Part shown: piece after piece, positions 1 to 7,541 of the stretch
Layout: every line of letters begins with the position of its first letter
Numbering within the stretch: the stretch's first letter is position 1
NCBI RefSeq assembly: GCF_027853915.1
Contig: NZ_JAQGLA010000011.1
Coordinates: forward strand, 62,001 to 126,000
Origin: Saccharopolyspora oryzae
GTDB taxonomy: Bacteria > Actinomycetota > Actinomycetes > Mycobacteriales > Pseudonocardiaceae
Length of the DNA stretch: 64,000 bases
Direction of reading: 5' to 3'
Program-made: the position numbers and the translations under genes
The notes under the pieces: model-generated
What the model was told of the DNA's origin: nothing
What the model saw: only the letters and a program-made list of their open reading frames with translations
Database searches by the model: none

Positions 1-410
1 TCCGCCCGGGTCGCCTTCCGGTAGTGGCCGACGACGGCGAGGACCCCACCTGGCCGCACCAGCTCGGACAGCCTGGTCAGCACCAGGTCCAAAGGCATGT
101 GGTGGACGCTCGAAATGGCCGTCACCGCGTCGTACCCGGACGGATCGAGCTCCAGCTCGGGATCGAGCAGGTCACCGCACAACCACCGGACGTTCATCGC
201 AGTCGATGCGCTGCTGGCGTGCTCGATCATCTCGGCCGAGCGGTCCACCGCGTCGACGTGCTCCGCCCGCTCCGCGAGCTGCCGGACCAGCGCACCGGTT
301 CCGCATCCGACGTCGAGGACCTTCGCGCTCCGCGGTGGCAACTGCCGCAGCAACCACGGGTGGTAGTGCGCGTTGTGGTCCCACAGCAGCGCTTTCGGTA
401 GCTGGATCAC
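1..410 (-). CDS. Class I SAM-dependent methyltransferase (3' part cut by window edge)
   Basis: The visible N-terminal 136 residues hold the class I methyltransferase signature: motif I VLDVGCGTG at about residues 31-39, the acidic ribose-binding residue D56, and a later LRP-like turn (LVRPGGVLAVVGHY, about 117-130). It should transfer a methyl group from SAM to an unknown small-molecule substrate in the cytoplasm, as related Methyltransf_11 proteins do. The GTG start is chosen because GGAGGT lies four bases upstream; no ATG occurs nearby. The C-terminus runs off the left edge, so the length and substrate pocket cannot be judged. The next gene, in the same direction and upstream, is a LuxR-type regulator separated by a hairpin. 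Confidence 0.85.
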   Translation of the reverse strand, partial: MIQLPKALLWDHNAHYHPWLLRQLPPRSAKVLDVGCGTGALVRQLAERAEHVDAVDRSAEMIEHASSASTAMNVRWLCGDLLDPELELDPSGYDAVTAISSVHHMPLDLVLTRLSELVRPGGVLAVVGHYRKATRA

Positions 411-450
411 CTGGACCTCCGAGCCCCAGCGAACCCCGGTGCGGTACCGG

Positions 451-498
451 GGTCGTGAGTGCGGATGGTGGTAAGAACGCGGTTACGCACTCACGACC
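451..498. repeat. Hairpin, 13-bp perfect stem (CGTGAGT-type family)
   Basis: GGTCGTGAGTGCG and its exact complement CGCACTCACGACC flank a 22-nt loop. It lies downstream of the LuxR gene, between two leftward genes. Hairpins with a related CCGTGAG arm recur at 6685, 31169 and 47108. It could act as a terminator without a U-tract. Confidence 0.6.
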
Positions 499-593
499 CG
501 TTCTACCAGGATCAGCTTCAGCCGAGGGCGTCGAGCGGGACGGGGAAGACGCGAACCCGTTGAACGCGCCTTCCCGCTCCGCGCTCGCCCGCG

Positions 594-1031
594 TCAGTCC
601 GCGGCGTAGAGGTCGGGGTTGTCGGAGAGCGCGGCCACCATCGCGGCGCGCGATCCCACGCCGAGCTTGGTGAAAATCCGTCGCATGTGGGCGGAAACCG
701 TGTAGAGGCTGATGTCCAGGACGGCGGCGATGGCTCGGTTGGTGTAGCCCAGACCGACCATCCGCGCGATCTCCCGCTCCCGCGGGCTGAGCAGTTCGTC
801 GACCTTCGGCGCAACCGGCACCAGGAGGCAGCGCACGCCGAGATCGGTGATGTCCAGCAGCGGTTTTCGCACGCCCCGGTTCGGTCCGGCGATCTCGCCG
901 ACGCGGCGCACCAGCGCCCGCACCAGGTGTTGGACCAGTTCGTCGGAGTGCAGGTCAGGACTGCGCCGGGTCGGCTCCGGCAGTTCGCGTCCGACGTGCG
1001 GAATCGGCGTTGCAGTCGCGTCTTTCGTCAA
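594..1031 (-). CDS. LuxR-family (helix-turn-helix) transcriptional regulator
   Basis: The C-terminal 60 residues (about 80-140) are a GerE/LuxR DNA-binding domain: LSPREREIARMVGLGYTNRA followed by the recognition segment DISLYTVSAHMRRIFTKLGV. The N-terminal 75 residues have no receiver or ligand domain that I recognise. It is therefore probably a small stand-alone LuxR-type regulator of about 145 residues. I chose a TTG start because GGGGAGG lies nine bases upstream. The open frame runs on to an ATG at 1154, but that extension is Arg/Pro/Gly-rich and looks non-coding. The gene is divergent from the operon starting at 1321, with 289 bp between, so it could control that operon; this is inference only. 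Confidence 0.7.
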   Translation of the reverse strand: MTKDATATPIPHVGRELPEPTRRSPDLHSDELVQHLVRALVRRVGEIAGPNRGVRKPLLDITDLGVRCLLVPVAPKVDELLSPREREIARMVGLGYTNRAIAAVLDISLYTVSAHMRRIFTKLGVGSRAAMVAALSDNPDLYAAD

Positions 1032-1320
1032 TGCAACCGGCCTCCCCAGAACCAGTTCGGGCGGCGGGTCGCGCCGCCTCGGAGTGGCCCCGCGCCCCCA
1101 CGCCGGGCCGATGCGGCGTCCACCGCGCGTACCAGCAAAGCCAACATCGTCCATCCGCGCATCGTCGATTCGTGTGACACGCGGGCTGACTAATCCTTCA
1201 AATCGGCATCAGAACGTGTGACTACCACCCGAATGCCGCTTGAACTGGACTGTTCGCACGCGCTCACCGACGACCGGCCGACAACTCCGCCGGCCGCGGT
1301 GCAGGACAGGAGGACCCACC

Positions 1321-2178
1321 ATGAGTCGCTACCGAGCGGTCGACGGGGAGCTGGAGGACGAGCTGGCCCGCGAGCTTGAGGACGAGCTGGAAGGCGAGTT
1401 CGAGGACGAGTTCGAAGACGAGGACTTCGCCCGGGAGCTCGAGGACGAGATGGAGGACGAGTTCGAAGACGAGCTCGAGGACGAGCTGGAAGGCCTGGTC
1501 CAGGAGCTGGAGGACGAGCTCGAGTTCGAATTCGAGGACGAGGACGAGTTCGAGGACGAAGACGAGGACGAGCTGGAAGCGGAGTTCGAGCAGCTGGTCC
1601 GCGAGCTGGAAGCGGAGTTCGAGGACGAGTACGAGTCCTTCGCCAACCCGGTCAGCCGGGTCTACTCGGACGCCGAAACCATGGCCAAGCTCGCCTTCGA
1701 GGCCGAGCGCGCCGAGTCCGAGGCCGAGGTCGAGGGATTCCTGGGCGCACTGGCACCGATTGCGATGAGCCTGGCGCCGAAGGTCGCGCCGCTGGCCAAG
1801 AAGTTCGCCCCGAAGATCATCAAGGGCGTCAAGTCGGTCGGCAAGAAGTTGTGGCGCAGCCCGGTGACCCGCCGCGCGGTCCGCCAGGTACCCAAGATCG
1901 CCGGCCGCACGGTCCGGGACATGGGCCGCCGCTACGCGCGGGGCCAGAAGGTCACCGGCAAGCACATCGCGCGCTCGCTGGCCGGGCACACCGCCAACGC
2001 CGTCGGCCGCAGCAAGGCCGTGCGCGGGCGCCGGCGTCCGACCAAGCGCCGCGTGACCGCGCCGAAGAACCGCCGCGCCATCCAGGCCCGGCGCGCAGCC
2101 CAGATGCGGAAGGCCCGCGTCGCCAGGGGCCGGGCGAAGGCGCCGCGCCGGAGCAAGGGCCGTGGCCGCCGGCGTTGA
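1321..2178 (+). CDS. Acidic-repeat / basic-tail protein of unknown function
   Basis: I do not recognise a named family. The 285-residue protein has three parts. Residues 9-106 are almost only Glu, Asp, Leu and Phe in short repeats such as ELEDELE and EFEDE, with three Arg and no Lys. Residues 107-138 form a bridge containing NPVSRVYSDAETMAKLAFEAE. Residues 139-285 contain one acidic residue (D200): first an amphipathic cationic stretch rich in AP and K (140-178), then a very basic tail ending GRGRRR. Such charge separation suggests the head masks the tail, or that the tail binds nucleic acid or membrane. There is no signal peptide. The start follows AGGAGG. It is the first gene of a five-gene operon and overlaps the next by 17 nt. 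Confidence 0.8.
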   Translation: MSRYRAVDGELEDELARELEDELEGEFEDEFEDEDFARELEDEMEDEFEDELEDELEGLVQELEDELEFEFEDEDEFEDEDEDELEAEFEQLVRELEAEFEDEYESFANPVSRVYSDAETMAKLAFEAERAESEAEVEGFLGALAPIAMSLAPKVAPLAKKFAPKIIKGVKSVGKKLWRSPVTRRAVRQVPKIAGRTVRDMGRRYARGQKVTGKHIARSLAGHTANAVGRSKAVRGRRRPTKRRVTAPKNRRAIQARRAAQMRKARVARGRAKAPRRSKGRGRRR

Positions 2179-3496
2179 GCTGCGGTCGGCCGCGGCGCGC
2201 ACCCGGCGGCCGGCGCAGCCGATCGACCGCGGAACCGCGCGCCTGCTGGCGACCTGGGTGCGCACCCAGGCCATCAGCAGCGAACGCCACCTCGCCGCGC
2301 TCCGGCCGTTCAGCTGGTCGGAGTTCGGCGACCCGGCCACCGGCCCCAGCCGAGCGCACCTGGCCGCGGTCAACGAGACCATGGCCGGTCTCCGCGAACC
2401 CCTCCACGAAGCCACCCGCGACCTGCGCCGCGTCGCCGAACAGGCGGCCCGGCAACCGGATTCGCAGCGGGTGCGGACCGTGCTGCGGGCGAAGTCCAAG
2501 ACCTACCGGCTGGTGCGCGACACCGAGCGGATCTGGGACTTCTACCTGGAGCTGTTCAACCAGCGGCAGAGCTCGTTCGCCCCGTGGCTGGTCGCCGCGG
2601 ACCGGATCGCGCTCGACTGCTACCAGTACGCCTACCTGGGGATCGGGAAGTGGCGCTCGATCCCGACCCCGCCGCCGTTCTGCTACCTGGAACCCAGCCA
2701 CGGGCCGGCCACCTCGCGCCGCGGCATCCCGCTGCAGCGGCTGAGCCACCGGATCAACCCGTTCCCGCTGATCCAGCTGCCGTTCCACCGGCTGATCAAC
2801 CCGTGGACGCTCGGCGCCGTGCTGCACGAGGTCAGCCACAACCTGCAGAACGACCTCGGGCTGGCCAAGGCGGTGCCGATGCAGGTCGCGGCGCGGGTGA
2901 CCGAGACCGGGGTGCCGCCGGCGAGCGTGTCGCAGTGGGTGCGGTGGAACCGGGAGACCTTCGCCGACCTGGCCGGGCTGCTGCTGGGCGGGCCGATGAT
3001 CGTGGGCTCGCTGTTCGACGTGATCGCCCGGGATCCGCGCGCCGCCTCGAAGTTCCGCGCGCGGGACCCGCACCCCTCGTCCTACCTGCGCGGGAAGCTG
3101 AACATCGAGCTGCTGCGGCGGATGGGTTTCCCGAAGCGGGCCGAGCAGCACGAGCGCGCGTGGCACGCGATGTACCCGCGGCCGAAGCTGATCGGCGCAC
3201 CGCCCGCGCTGCTGGCCACCGCGAACAAGGCGGTCCCGGCCGTGGTGCAGGCGATGTGCTTCACCTCGTACCCGACGCTGGGCGACCGGAAGCTGGCGCA
3301 GGTCCTGCGGTTCGAGCCGAAGGAGCAGCGGATGGTCGAGGAGGTCGCTGAGCGGCTCGCCTGCGGGGTGTCCCCCGGCGTCGCGCCGGAGCGGTTCCTG
3401 ATCGGCGCCGTCCGGTACGCGCTGGAGCAGCGGATGGCGCCGCCGAAGCGCTTGGCGAGCTTCTTCGTGGAAGAGCTGGGGAGGCGGGCGCGGTGA
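2162..3496 (+). CDS. Putative zinc metallopeptidase-like protein (HExxH), unknown family
   Basis: The 444-residue protein carries HEVSH at residues 222-226, followed by NRETFADLAG with E265. This is the HExxH...E arrangement of gluzincin-type zinc sites, so a metallopeptidase or a metal-binding relic is likely. I cannot name the family. The surrounding sequence (PFHRLINPWTLGAVLHEVSH, then LLLGGPMIVGSLFDVIARDP) is hydrophobic, but I see no signal peptide. The GTG start lies inside the end of the acidic/basic gene, and the stop overlaps the next gene by four bases (GTGA), indicating translational coupling. An attractive inference is that it processes the upstream acidic/basic protein; nothing in the sequence proves this. 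Confidence 0.7.
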   Translation: MAAGVELRSAAARTRRPAQPIDRGTARLLATWVRTQAISSERHLAALRPFSWSEFGDPATGPSRAHLAAVNETMAGLREPLHEATRDLRRVAEQAARQPDSQRVRTVLRAKSKTYRLVRDTERIWDFYLELFNQRQSSFAPWLVAADRIALDCYQYAYLGIGKWRSIPTPPPFCYLEPSHGPATSRRGIPLQRLSHRINPFPLIQLPFHRLINPWTLGAVLHEVSHNLQNDLGLAKAVPMQVAARVTETGVPPASVSQWVRWNRETFADLAGLLLGGPMIVGSLFDVIARDPRAASKFRARDPHPSSYLRGKLNIELLRRMGFPKRAEQHERAWHAMYPRPKLIGAPPALLATANKAVPAVVQAMCFTSYPTLGDRKLAQVLRFEPKEQRMVEEVAERLACGVSPGVAPERFLIGAVRYALEQRMAPPKRLASFFVEELGRRAR

Positions 3497-3999
3497 CCTT
3501 GCGCGGCGAATTCCCAGTGCTGGCCCGGAAGTTCCGGCAGCTCGCGGCGGCGTGGCGTGCGCTGGAGGTGAGCGTGGTCGAGGACCTGCCGAGCGGTGAG
3601 CGCCCGGCCGCCTCCGACCGGCTCGCCGAAGTCGTCACCGACGGCACCGCGGACCTGCAGCCGGCGCTGCGTGCCATGGACGCAATTTCAATGGAAATCG
3701 GACGTCCGATTTCCATTGAAATTGCGGACTCCTTGCACGCCGCCGCGTTGGCGCTGCTGCGCACGCAGCGGCGGCTCGACGACGAGTTCCGGTGCCACCG
3801 CGCGGCCACCGAGCTGGCGCGGGCCGTGCAGGGGCGCGGCCCGCGCTGGATCGGCTGGGCCCGCAGCATCCGGTCCGGTGTGGACGGATGCGTGGATTCG
3901 TTGCGCAGCACGGAGAACACCATGCTGCGGTGTTGGCGCGAAACCGCCGAACTCGCGATGCGGTTCGGCATCGAGGAAGGCAGCGAGGGCAGGCGATGA
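3493..3999 (+). CDS. Small hypothetical protein carrying an in-frame palindrome
   Basis: The protein has 168 residues and is helical in character, with no family that I recognise. It is linked to both neighbours by four-base overlaps (GTGA at its start, ATGA at its end), so it is clearly part of the operon. Residues 64-78 are encoded by a 46-bp perfect palindrome and read AISMEIGRPISIEIA. That stretch is much richer in A/T than the rest of the gene and looks foreign to it. 46 bp is not a multiple of three, so either the reading frame absorbed a replacement or further bases changed with it. The C-terminal half contains a Trp/Arg-rich segment (GPRWIGWARSIRSGVDGC). Confidence 0.75.
   Translation: MTLRGEFPVLARKFRQLAAAWRALEVSVVEDLPSGERPAASDRLAEVVTDGTADLQPALRAMDAISMEIGRPISIEIADSLHAAALALLRTQRRLDDEFRCHRAATELARAVQGRGPRWIGWARSIRSGVDGCVDSLRSTENTMLRCWRETAELAMRFGIEEGSEGRR
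3681..3726. repeat. 46-bp perfect palindrome (family A), inside a CDS
   Basis: The half-site CGCAATTTCAATGGAAATCG is followed by GACGTC at the centre and then its exact complement. All 46 bases pair. Related palindromes lie at 6623, 12064 and 35806; this is the only copy within a gene. Confidence 0.9.
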
Positions 4000-5432
4000 C
4001 CATCAACGACGACCGCCAGCGCGACGCGGAAGAGGACCGGGGCGCCGCACTCCCCCAAGCCCAGGACATCGACAGCGCATATCCGCTGGTCACACGGCAT
4101 GAACCACCTTGCCCGCCGTGGTGGGCGCATCCGGGGAAGGTGGCGAACAAGGCGATCAGCGACGTGCTCGGCTGGAAGTGGCGCAACGGCGACACCAAGG
4201 CCTTCACCGCCGCGCTGACCGGCAGCTTCGAGCTCAAGCGCGTCGAAGGGCACACCGAAGCGCGGTGGACGCCGCGCGGCTACGCGGTGCAGGCCGACCT
4301 GGGTGCGGTCACCGGTGGCCAGGCCTCGCTGGCCGCCCGCGCGCGCAGTGCCATCAAGGACGCGACCGAGCTGCTGGACTCGCTGAAACCGCTGCGCCCG
4401 GGCGCTGATCCGGACAACTGCGAAGGATTCCGCAGCCTGGTCCGGCACGACCTGGAGGAGATCCGCAAGGAGCTCGAGTGCGCTCTGCTCCGCGTGCCGC
4501 GCGTCGACCAGCTCTTCCTGCTGCTGCTCGGCAGCCCCTCCGCCGCGGTGGACCCGGACCGGGTGCGCGGTCACCTCGGGATGCTGCGCGACGAGTTCGG
4601 CATGGTCGGCGGCCTGGTCAACACCATCGAGGAAGAACGCATCCAGACCTCGTTCATCACGCTGGTCGACTGGGTGCTGTCGCTGTACCGGGGCTGGCTG
4701 GACTCGCGGGACCGCATCGACCCGTTCGCGCAGCCGGAGAACGGCCAGCCGTTCTTCGGGCCGGCCGTGACCGCGTTGTCCCAGCTGCTGTCGGCGACCG
4801 CGGTGCAGGTCGAGGAGCTCGTCGGGGCGCTGAAGTCGGTGCACATCCACCGCGGCGACCGGGAGGTCCTGCGGATCCCCGATCCCGAGGGCGGCTCGAT
4901 GGCGCTGGGCGGTCTGCTGCGCTGGGTGCACGACTTCGCCTGCTTCGAAGGCCGCACGCTGATCGAATCGGCGGGCAAGGACGGCGTGGACAGCGCATTC
5001 CTGCAGGTGGTGACGCGGTTGACGCGGATCGTCGGCGCCCTGCCGCGGCGCGACGAGGGCGGCACCGAGGACGTGCACGGCAACTACCGCGCGACGCTGC
5101 CTGCCGGGTTCTTCAGCTCCCGCGTGCAGCGCGCGATCGACGAGCTGCACGACCACCTCCAGGAGATCGTGCGCGTCGCCAAGCCGATCCGGCACGGCGC
5201 GATGCCCGAAGACCCGCCTGGTCCACCAGCGCCGCCGAACCCCGGACCGATGCCCCCGCCGGACGCGGGCCCGACACCACCCCCGGCTCCCGCACCACCG
5301 CCGGGCGCCGGGCAGCCGACGCCGGTGGTCAGCGCCTCGGTGGAACCGGTCGTCGCGGAGCCCGATGCCGCGACCAAGCGGCGGACACGCAAGCCGCGAC
5401 CCGAGCCCAAGCCCGCCCCGCGGCCGGAATAG
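3996..5432 (+). CDS. Hypothetical protein with Pro-rich C-terminal linker
   Basis: The 478-residue protein is not recognised. The first ~400 residues look like a folded, largely helical domain (for example ALLRVPRVDQLFLLLLGSPS and QTSFITLVDWVLSLYRGWLD). From about residue 403 to 445 it is a Pro-rich linker (PPGPPAPPNPGPMPPP), and it ends in a basic tail (KRRTRKPRPEPKPAPRPE). No signal peptide or clear membrane segment is seen. The ATG overlaps the previous stop (ATGA), and 30 bp separate it from the next gene. The basic tail recalls that of the first gene of the operon, which may point to a shared acidic partner. Function cannot be assigned. Confidence 0.75.
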   Translation: MTINDDRQRDAEEDRGAALPQAQDIDSAYPLVTRHEPPCPPWWAHPGKVANKAISDVLGWKWRNGDTKAFTAALTGSFELKRVEGHTEARWTPRGYAVQADLGAVTGGQASLAARARSAIKDATELLDSLKPLRPGADPDNCEGFRSLVRHDLEEIRKELECALLRVPRVDQLFLLLLGSPSAAVDPDRVRGHLGMLRDEFGMVGGLVNTIEEERIQTSFITLVDWVLSLYRGWLDSRDRIDPFAQPENGQPFFGPAVTALSQLLSATAVQVEELVGALKSVHIHRGDREVLRIPDPEGGSMALGGLLRWVHDFACFEGRTLIESAGKDGVDSAFLQVVTRLTRIVGALPRRDEGGTEDVHGNYRATLPAGFFSSRVQRAIDELHDHLQEIVRVAKPIRHGAMPEDPPGPPAPPNPGPMPPPDAGPTPPPAPAPPPGAGQPTPVVSASVEPVVAEPDAATKRRTRKPRPEPKPAPRPE

Positions 5433-5462
5433 CGGTCCGCCCGCGCCCCGCACGGAGGAATG

Positions 5463-6617
5463 ATGGCCACCGAAAAGCAGTACCGGGAACTGTTCGACCG
5501 GGTCGCCGCGCTGCGCAGGGAAGTCGCCGGCAACCTGTCGAACGAGCTCGGCAGCAACCCGCAGGTCGGCGAGGCGCTGCTGAAGCAGATCGACGACATG
5601 CTCTTCGCCGTTGAGACCGAGGACCAGAGCGAACCCCGACCACCGGACGGCGGTCTCGCGCAGCTGGTCGGCATCGGCGGCGAGTCGGCCGGGGACATGG
5701 GCTCGACCCGCATGCCGCACGGCATCGAGAACTACGACGAGACCATCGCGTCCGAGCGCATCATCGCCGTCGCCGACATGTACTACCTGTACCAGCACGA
5801 GCGGATGGGCATGTTCCGCGTGGTGCAGAAGCTGCGGGAGCTGTTCGAGCGCGGCGCGATCCGGTTGTTCGACGGGGAAGGCGCGTTCGGGCTGTACCGG
5901 TTCGACCGGCGGGACGTGCTGCGCTACACCAAGCGCGACCGGATCAACGCCTACCGCCGGGTGCTCGGCTACGGCCGCGGCCTGGGGTCGGGCCACTCGC
6001 GGCCGAACACCGACTTCCACCGGCTGTTCACCCAGTTCAACAACCAGACCGCGCTGTTCTGGCGGGACAAGCGGGTTTCCGACGTGATCCGGGAGCGCGC
6101 GCACGACCCGTCGTTCGGCAGCATGGCGGTGGTGCGGCGCAGCGGGCTGGACCTGCGCAACAACCTGAAGTTCACCTCCTACGGCCACCTGAACGTGCTG
6201 CGGGTGGAGGTCATGCAGCTGCTGGACGAGTGCTTCCGGATCCTCGACGCCGAGGACGTGAAGGACCTGTTCGGCGCGGCCAACGCGTGGGACGTGATGG
6301 ACGAGGTGCTGGTCCGCTACTTCGGCGAGCAGCTGGTCACCTCGCCGCGCCAGCGGATGGCGGTGACCGGCCGGAAGGTCCTGCGCTGGCTGGCGGCTCC
6401 GCACATCCTGGAGACGACCCGCTCGGAGTTCGAGGCGCTGCTGCTGGAGATCGCCGAACCGTCGGAGGAATGGCTCACCTCGGCCCAGTCCCTCCGCCTG
6501 GCCGACCGCAGCAGCTCCAAGCAGCTCCTCCCCTGGGACCGCCAGCAAACGGCAGGAGTCACCACCCCCAACCGAGGAGACCGCCAACCAGCAACAACCC
6601 GCCGCGCCCGCAGGTGA
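5463..6617 (+). CDS. Hypothetical protein, last gene of the acidic/basic operon
   Basis: A 384-residue protein of no family known to me. The core is rich in charged and aromatic residues (YYLYQHERMGMFRVVQKLRE; RLFDGEGAFGLYRFDRRDVL; NTDFHRLFTQFNNQTALFWR), suggesting a soluble cytoplasmic domain. The last ~30 residues are basic and low-complexity. Two ATG codons are adjacent at 5460 and 5463; GGAGGA ends directly before the first, so the second gives the better spacing. It follows the Pro-rich protein gene by 30 bp. Two hairpins, 6623-6680 and 6685-6733, follow the stop and probably end the operon. Confidence 0.75.
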   Translation: MATEKQYRELFDRVAALRREVAGNLSNELGSNPQVGEALLKQIDDMLFAVETEDQSEPRPPDGGLAQLVGIGGESAGDMGSTRMPHGIENYDETIASERIIAVADMYYLYQHERMGMFRVVQKLRELFERGAIRLFDGEGAFGLYRFDRRDVLRYTKRDRINAYRRVLGYGRGLGSGHSRPNTDFHRLFTQFNNQTALFWRDKRVSDVIRERAHDPSFGSMAVVRRSGLDLRNNLKFTSYGHLNVLRVEVMQLLDECFRILDAEDVKDLFGAANAWDVMDEVLVRYFGEQLVTSPRQRMAVTGRKVLRWLAAPHILETTRSEFEALLLEIAEPSEEWLTSAQSLRLADRSSSKQLLPWDRQQTAGVTTPNRGDRQPATTRRARR

Positions 6618-6622
6618 CCGAG

Positions 6623-6680
6623 GGATCCGCAAATTCCATTGAAATCGAACCTCGAAATTCAATGGAATTTGCGGATCCCC
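6623..6680. repeat. Palindromic element, family A variant (58 bp)
   Basis: Arms beginning GGGATCCGCAAATTCC pair over 22 bases around a 14-nt centre. It shares AATTTGCGGA and TTCAATGG with the other family A copies, but with the inner motif inverted. It starts six bases after the stop of the unknown operon, between convergent genes. Confidence 0.8.
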
Positions 6681-6684
6681 CAGT

Positions 6685-6733
6685 CCCGTGAGCACTTTGG
6701 GTCGCTATGACAGCCCCAAAGTGCTCACGGGAG
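6685..6733. terminator. Hairpin, 18-bp perfect stem, between convergent genes
   Basis: TCCCGTGAGCACTTTGGG and its exact complement flank a 13-nt loop. It lies between the end of the unknown operon (+) and the nucleotidyltransferase gene (-), so it could end transcription from both sides. No U-tract follows, as is common in actinobacteria. It is nearly identical in arm sequence to the hairpin at 47108. Confidence 0.65.
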
Positions 6734-6783
6734 GATCAGCACGCGGATCGTGAAGGCGTCCACCAGCACCGCCACTGCGAAGG

Positions 6784-7422
6784 TCAACAGCAGCAGCCAG
6801 GACTGCCGAGTACCGGTCCGATGCGCGACAACCACGGGTGGGACCCGCAGGTGTCGCGAATCGCCTCGGCCAACCACCTCCGCTGCTCAGCACCGAGCAG
6901 CGGCAGCAGCGCGGCGAAGTCGGTCTCGTCCTTCGCCCGGGTGTTCTTCGCCTTGTAGAACAGCAAGATCTCGGGCGCGAGGTAGGGGATGCCGCCCTCG
7001 CCGATGCGGCCGATCGACCGGACGCTGCGGCGCACCCGCGGGTTGCGCCGCGACGTCCAGCACTCACCTTCGGACTCGTCGACCATGATCTGGATCCGCC
7101 ACGGCTGATCAGCGGCCGGGCGGCACCAGACGTCGCAGACCCCGGCAGGCAGAACCTCCCCGGCGCGCCAAGGGCGCAGCGCTCCCGGCGGATCGGCGGC
7201 CCACAACTCCCACCCGCGCAGGACCTCCTGAACAGCCAGGTGATCGCGTCGGAGCACCAGCACGTCGATGTCGCCGTGCTCGCACAGCGAATGCCCCAGC
7301 GCGAGCTCGACGGCGAAGCCACCGGCCAGCCACCACGGCGCCGGGAATTCGGCGAACAACTCGTGCACATCGGCCGGTGCAGCCGGCTCCCAATCACCCC
7401 ACGGGGTGTGCGTGCGAGCCAC
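6784..7422 (-). CDS. Nucleotidyltransferase-fold protein, aminoglycoside adenylyltransferase-like
   Basis: The 212-residue protein has the small nucleotidyltransferase pattern WLAGGFAVELALG followed by HGDIDVLVLRRD. It supplies the GG motif and the paired Asp residues of the metal site, as in ANT(2'')-type enzymes and related MNT proteins. The middle (RIQIMVDESEGECWTSRRN) and the EILLFYKAK segment fit that family. Such proteins transfer an AMP group, but the substrate here is unknown and resistance should not be assumed. The GTG start is chosen as the first start near conserved sequence; the ribosome-binding site is poor. The gene is divergent from the class IV aminotransferase-like gene. Confidence 0.65.
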   Translation of the reverse strand: MARTHTPWGDWEPAAPADVHELFAEFPAPWWLAGGFAVELALGHSLCEHGDIDVLVLRRDHLAVQEVLRGWELWAADPPGALRPWRAGEVLPAGVCDVWCRPAADQPWRIQIMVDESEGECWTSRRNPRVRRSVRSIGRIGEGGIPYLAPEILLFYKAKNTRAKDETDFAALLPLLGAEQRRWLAEAIRDTCGSHPWLSRIGPVLGSPGCCC

Positions 7423-7462
7423 CTCCCCAGCATGCCGCAGCTGTGATCCGCACCATCGTGGG

Positions 7463-7492
7463 TTGACCTTCAAACCGGTTTGAGGCCATAGC
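7463..7492 (+). promoter_or_regulatory. MerR-type promoter with SoxR-box-like dyad
   Basis: TTGACC (-35, 7463-7468) and CATAGC (-10, 7487-7492) are 18 bp apart, longer than usual. The spacer holds the perfect 14-bp dyad TCAAACCGGTTTGA (7470-7483), extendable to a CTTCAAA...TTTGAGG arrangement. Overlong spacers filled by a dyad are the mark of MerR-family-controlled promoters. It drives the gene at 7542. Confidence 0.6.
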
Positions 7493-7541
7493 GTCCTCGC
7501 TGAGCCCGGACGGGTGAGAAGCACGAGCTTGGGAGATGGGC

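Noticed and set aside
1348-1640. Short tandem DNA repeats suggesting a CRISPR or VNTR
   Set aside because: They are codon repeats of Glu/Asp-rich protein sequence, with irregular lengths and no spacers.
1264-2499. Long minus-strand open frame opposite the acidic/basic gene
   Set aside because: It gives low-complexity Leu/Val/Ala repeats caused by the GAG/GAC codons of the opposite strand.
3261-6695. Open frame of more than 1100 codons on the minus strand
   Set aside because: It is antisense to four well-coupled plus-strand genes and reads as His/Arg/Gln-rich sequence typical of the shadow frame of G+C-rich genes.
7470-7483. SoxR itself as the neighbouring regulator
   Set aside because: The MerR protein at 8341-8685 has no C-terminal Cys cluster, so only the operator resembles SoxR control.
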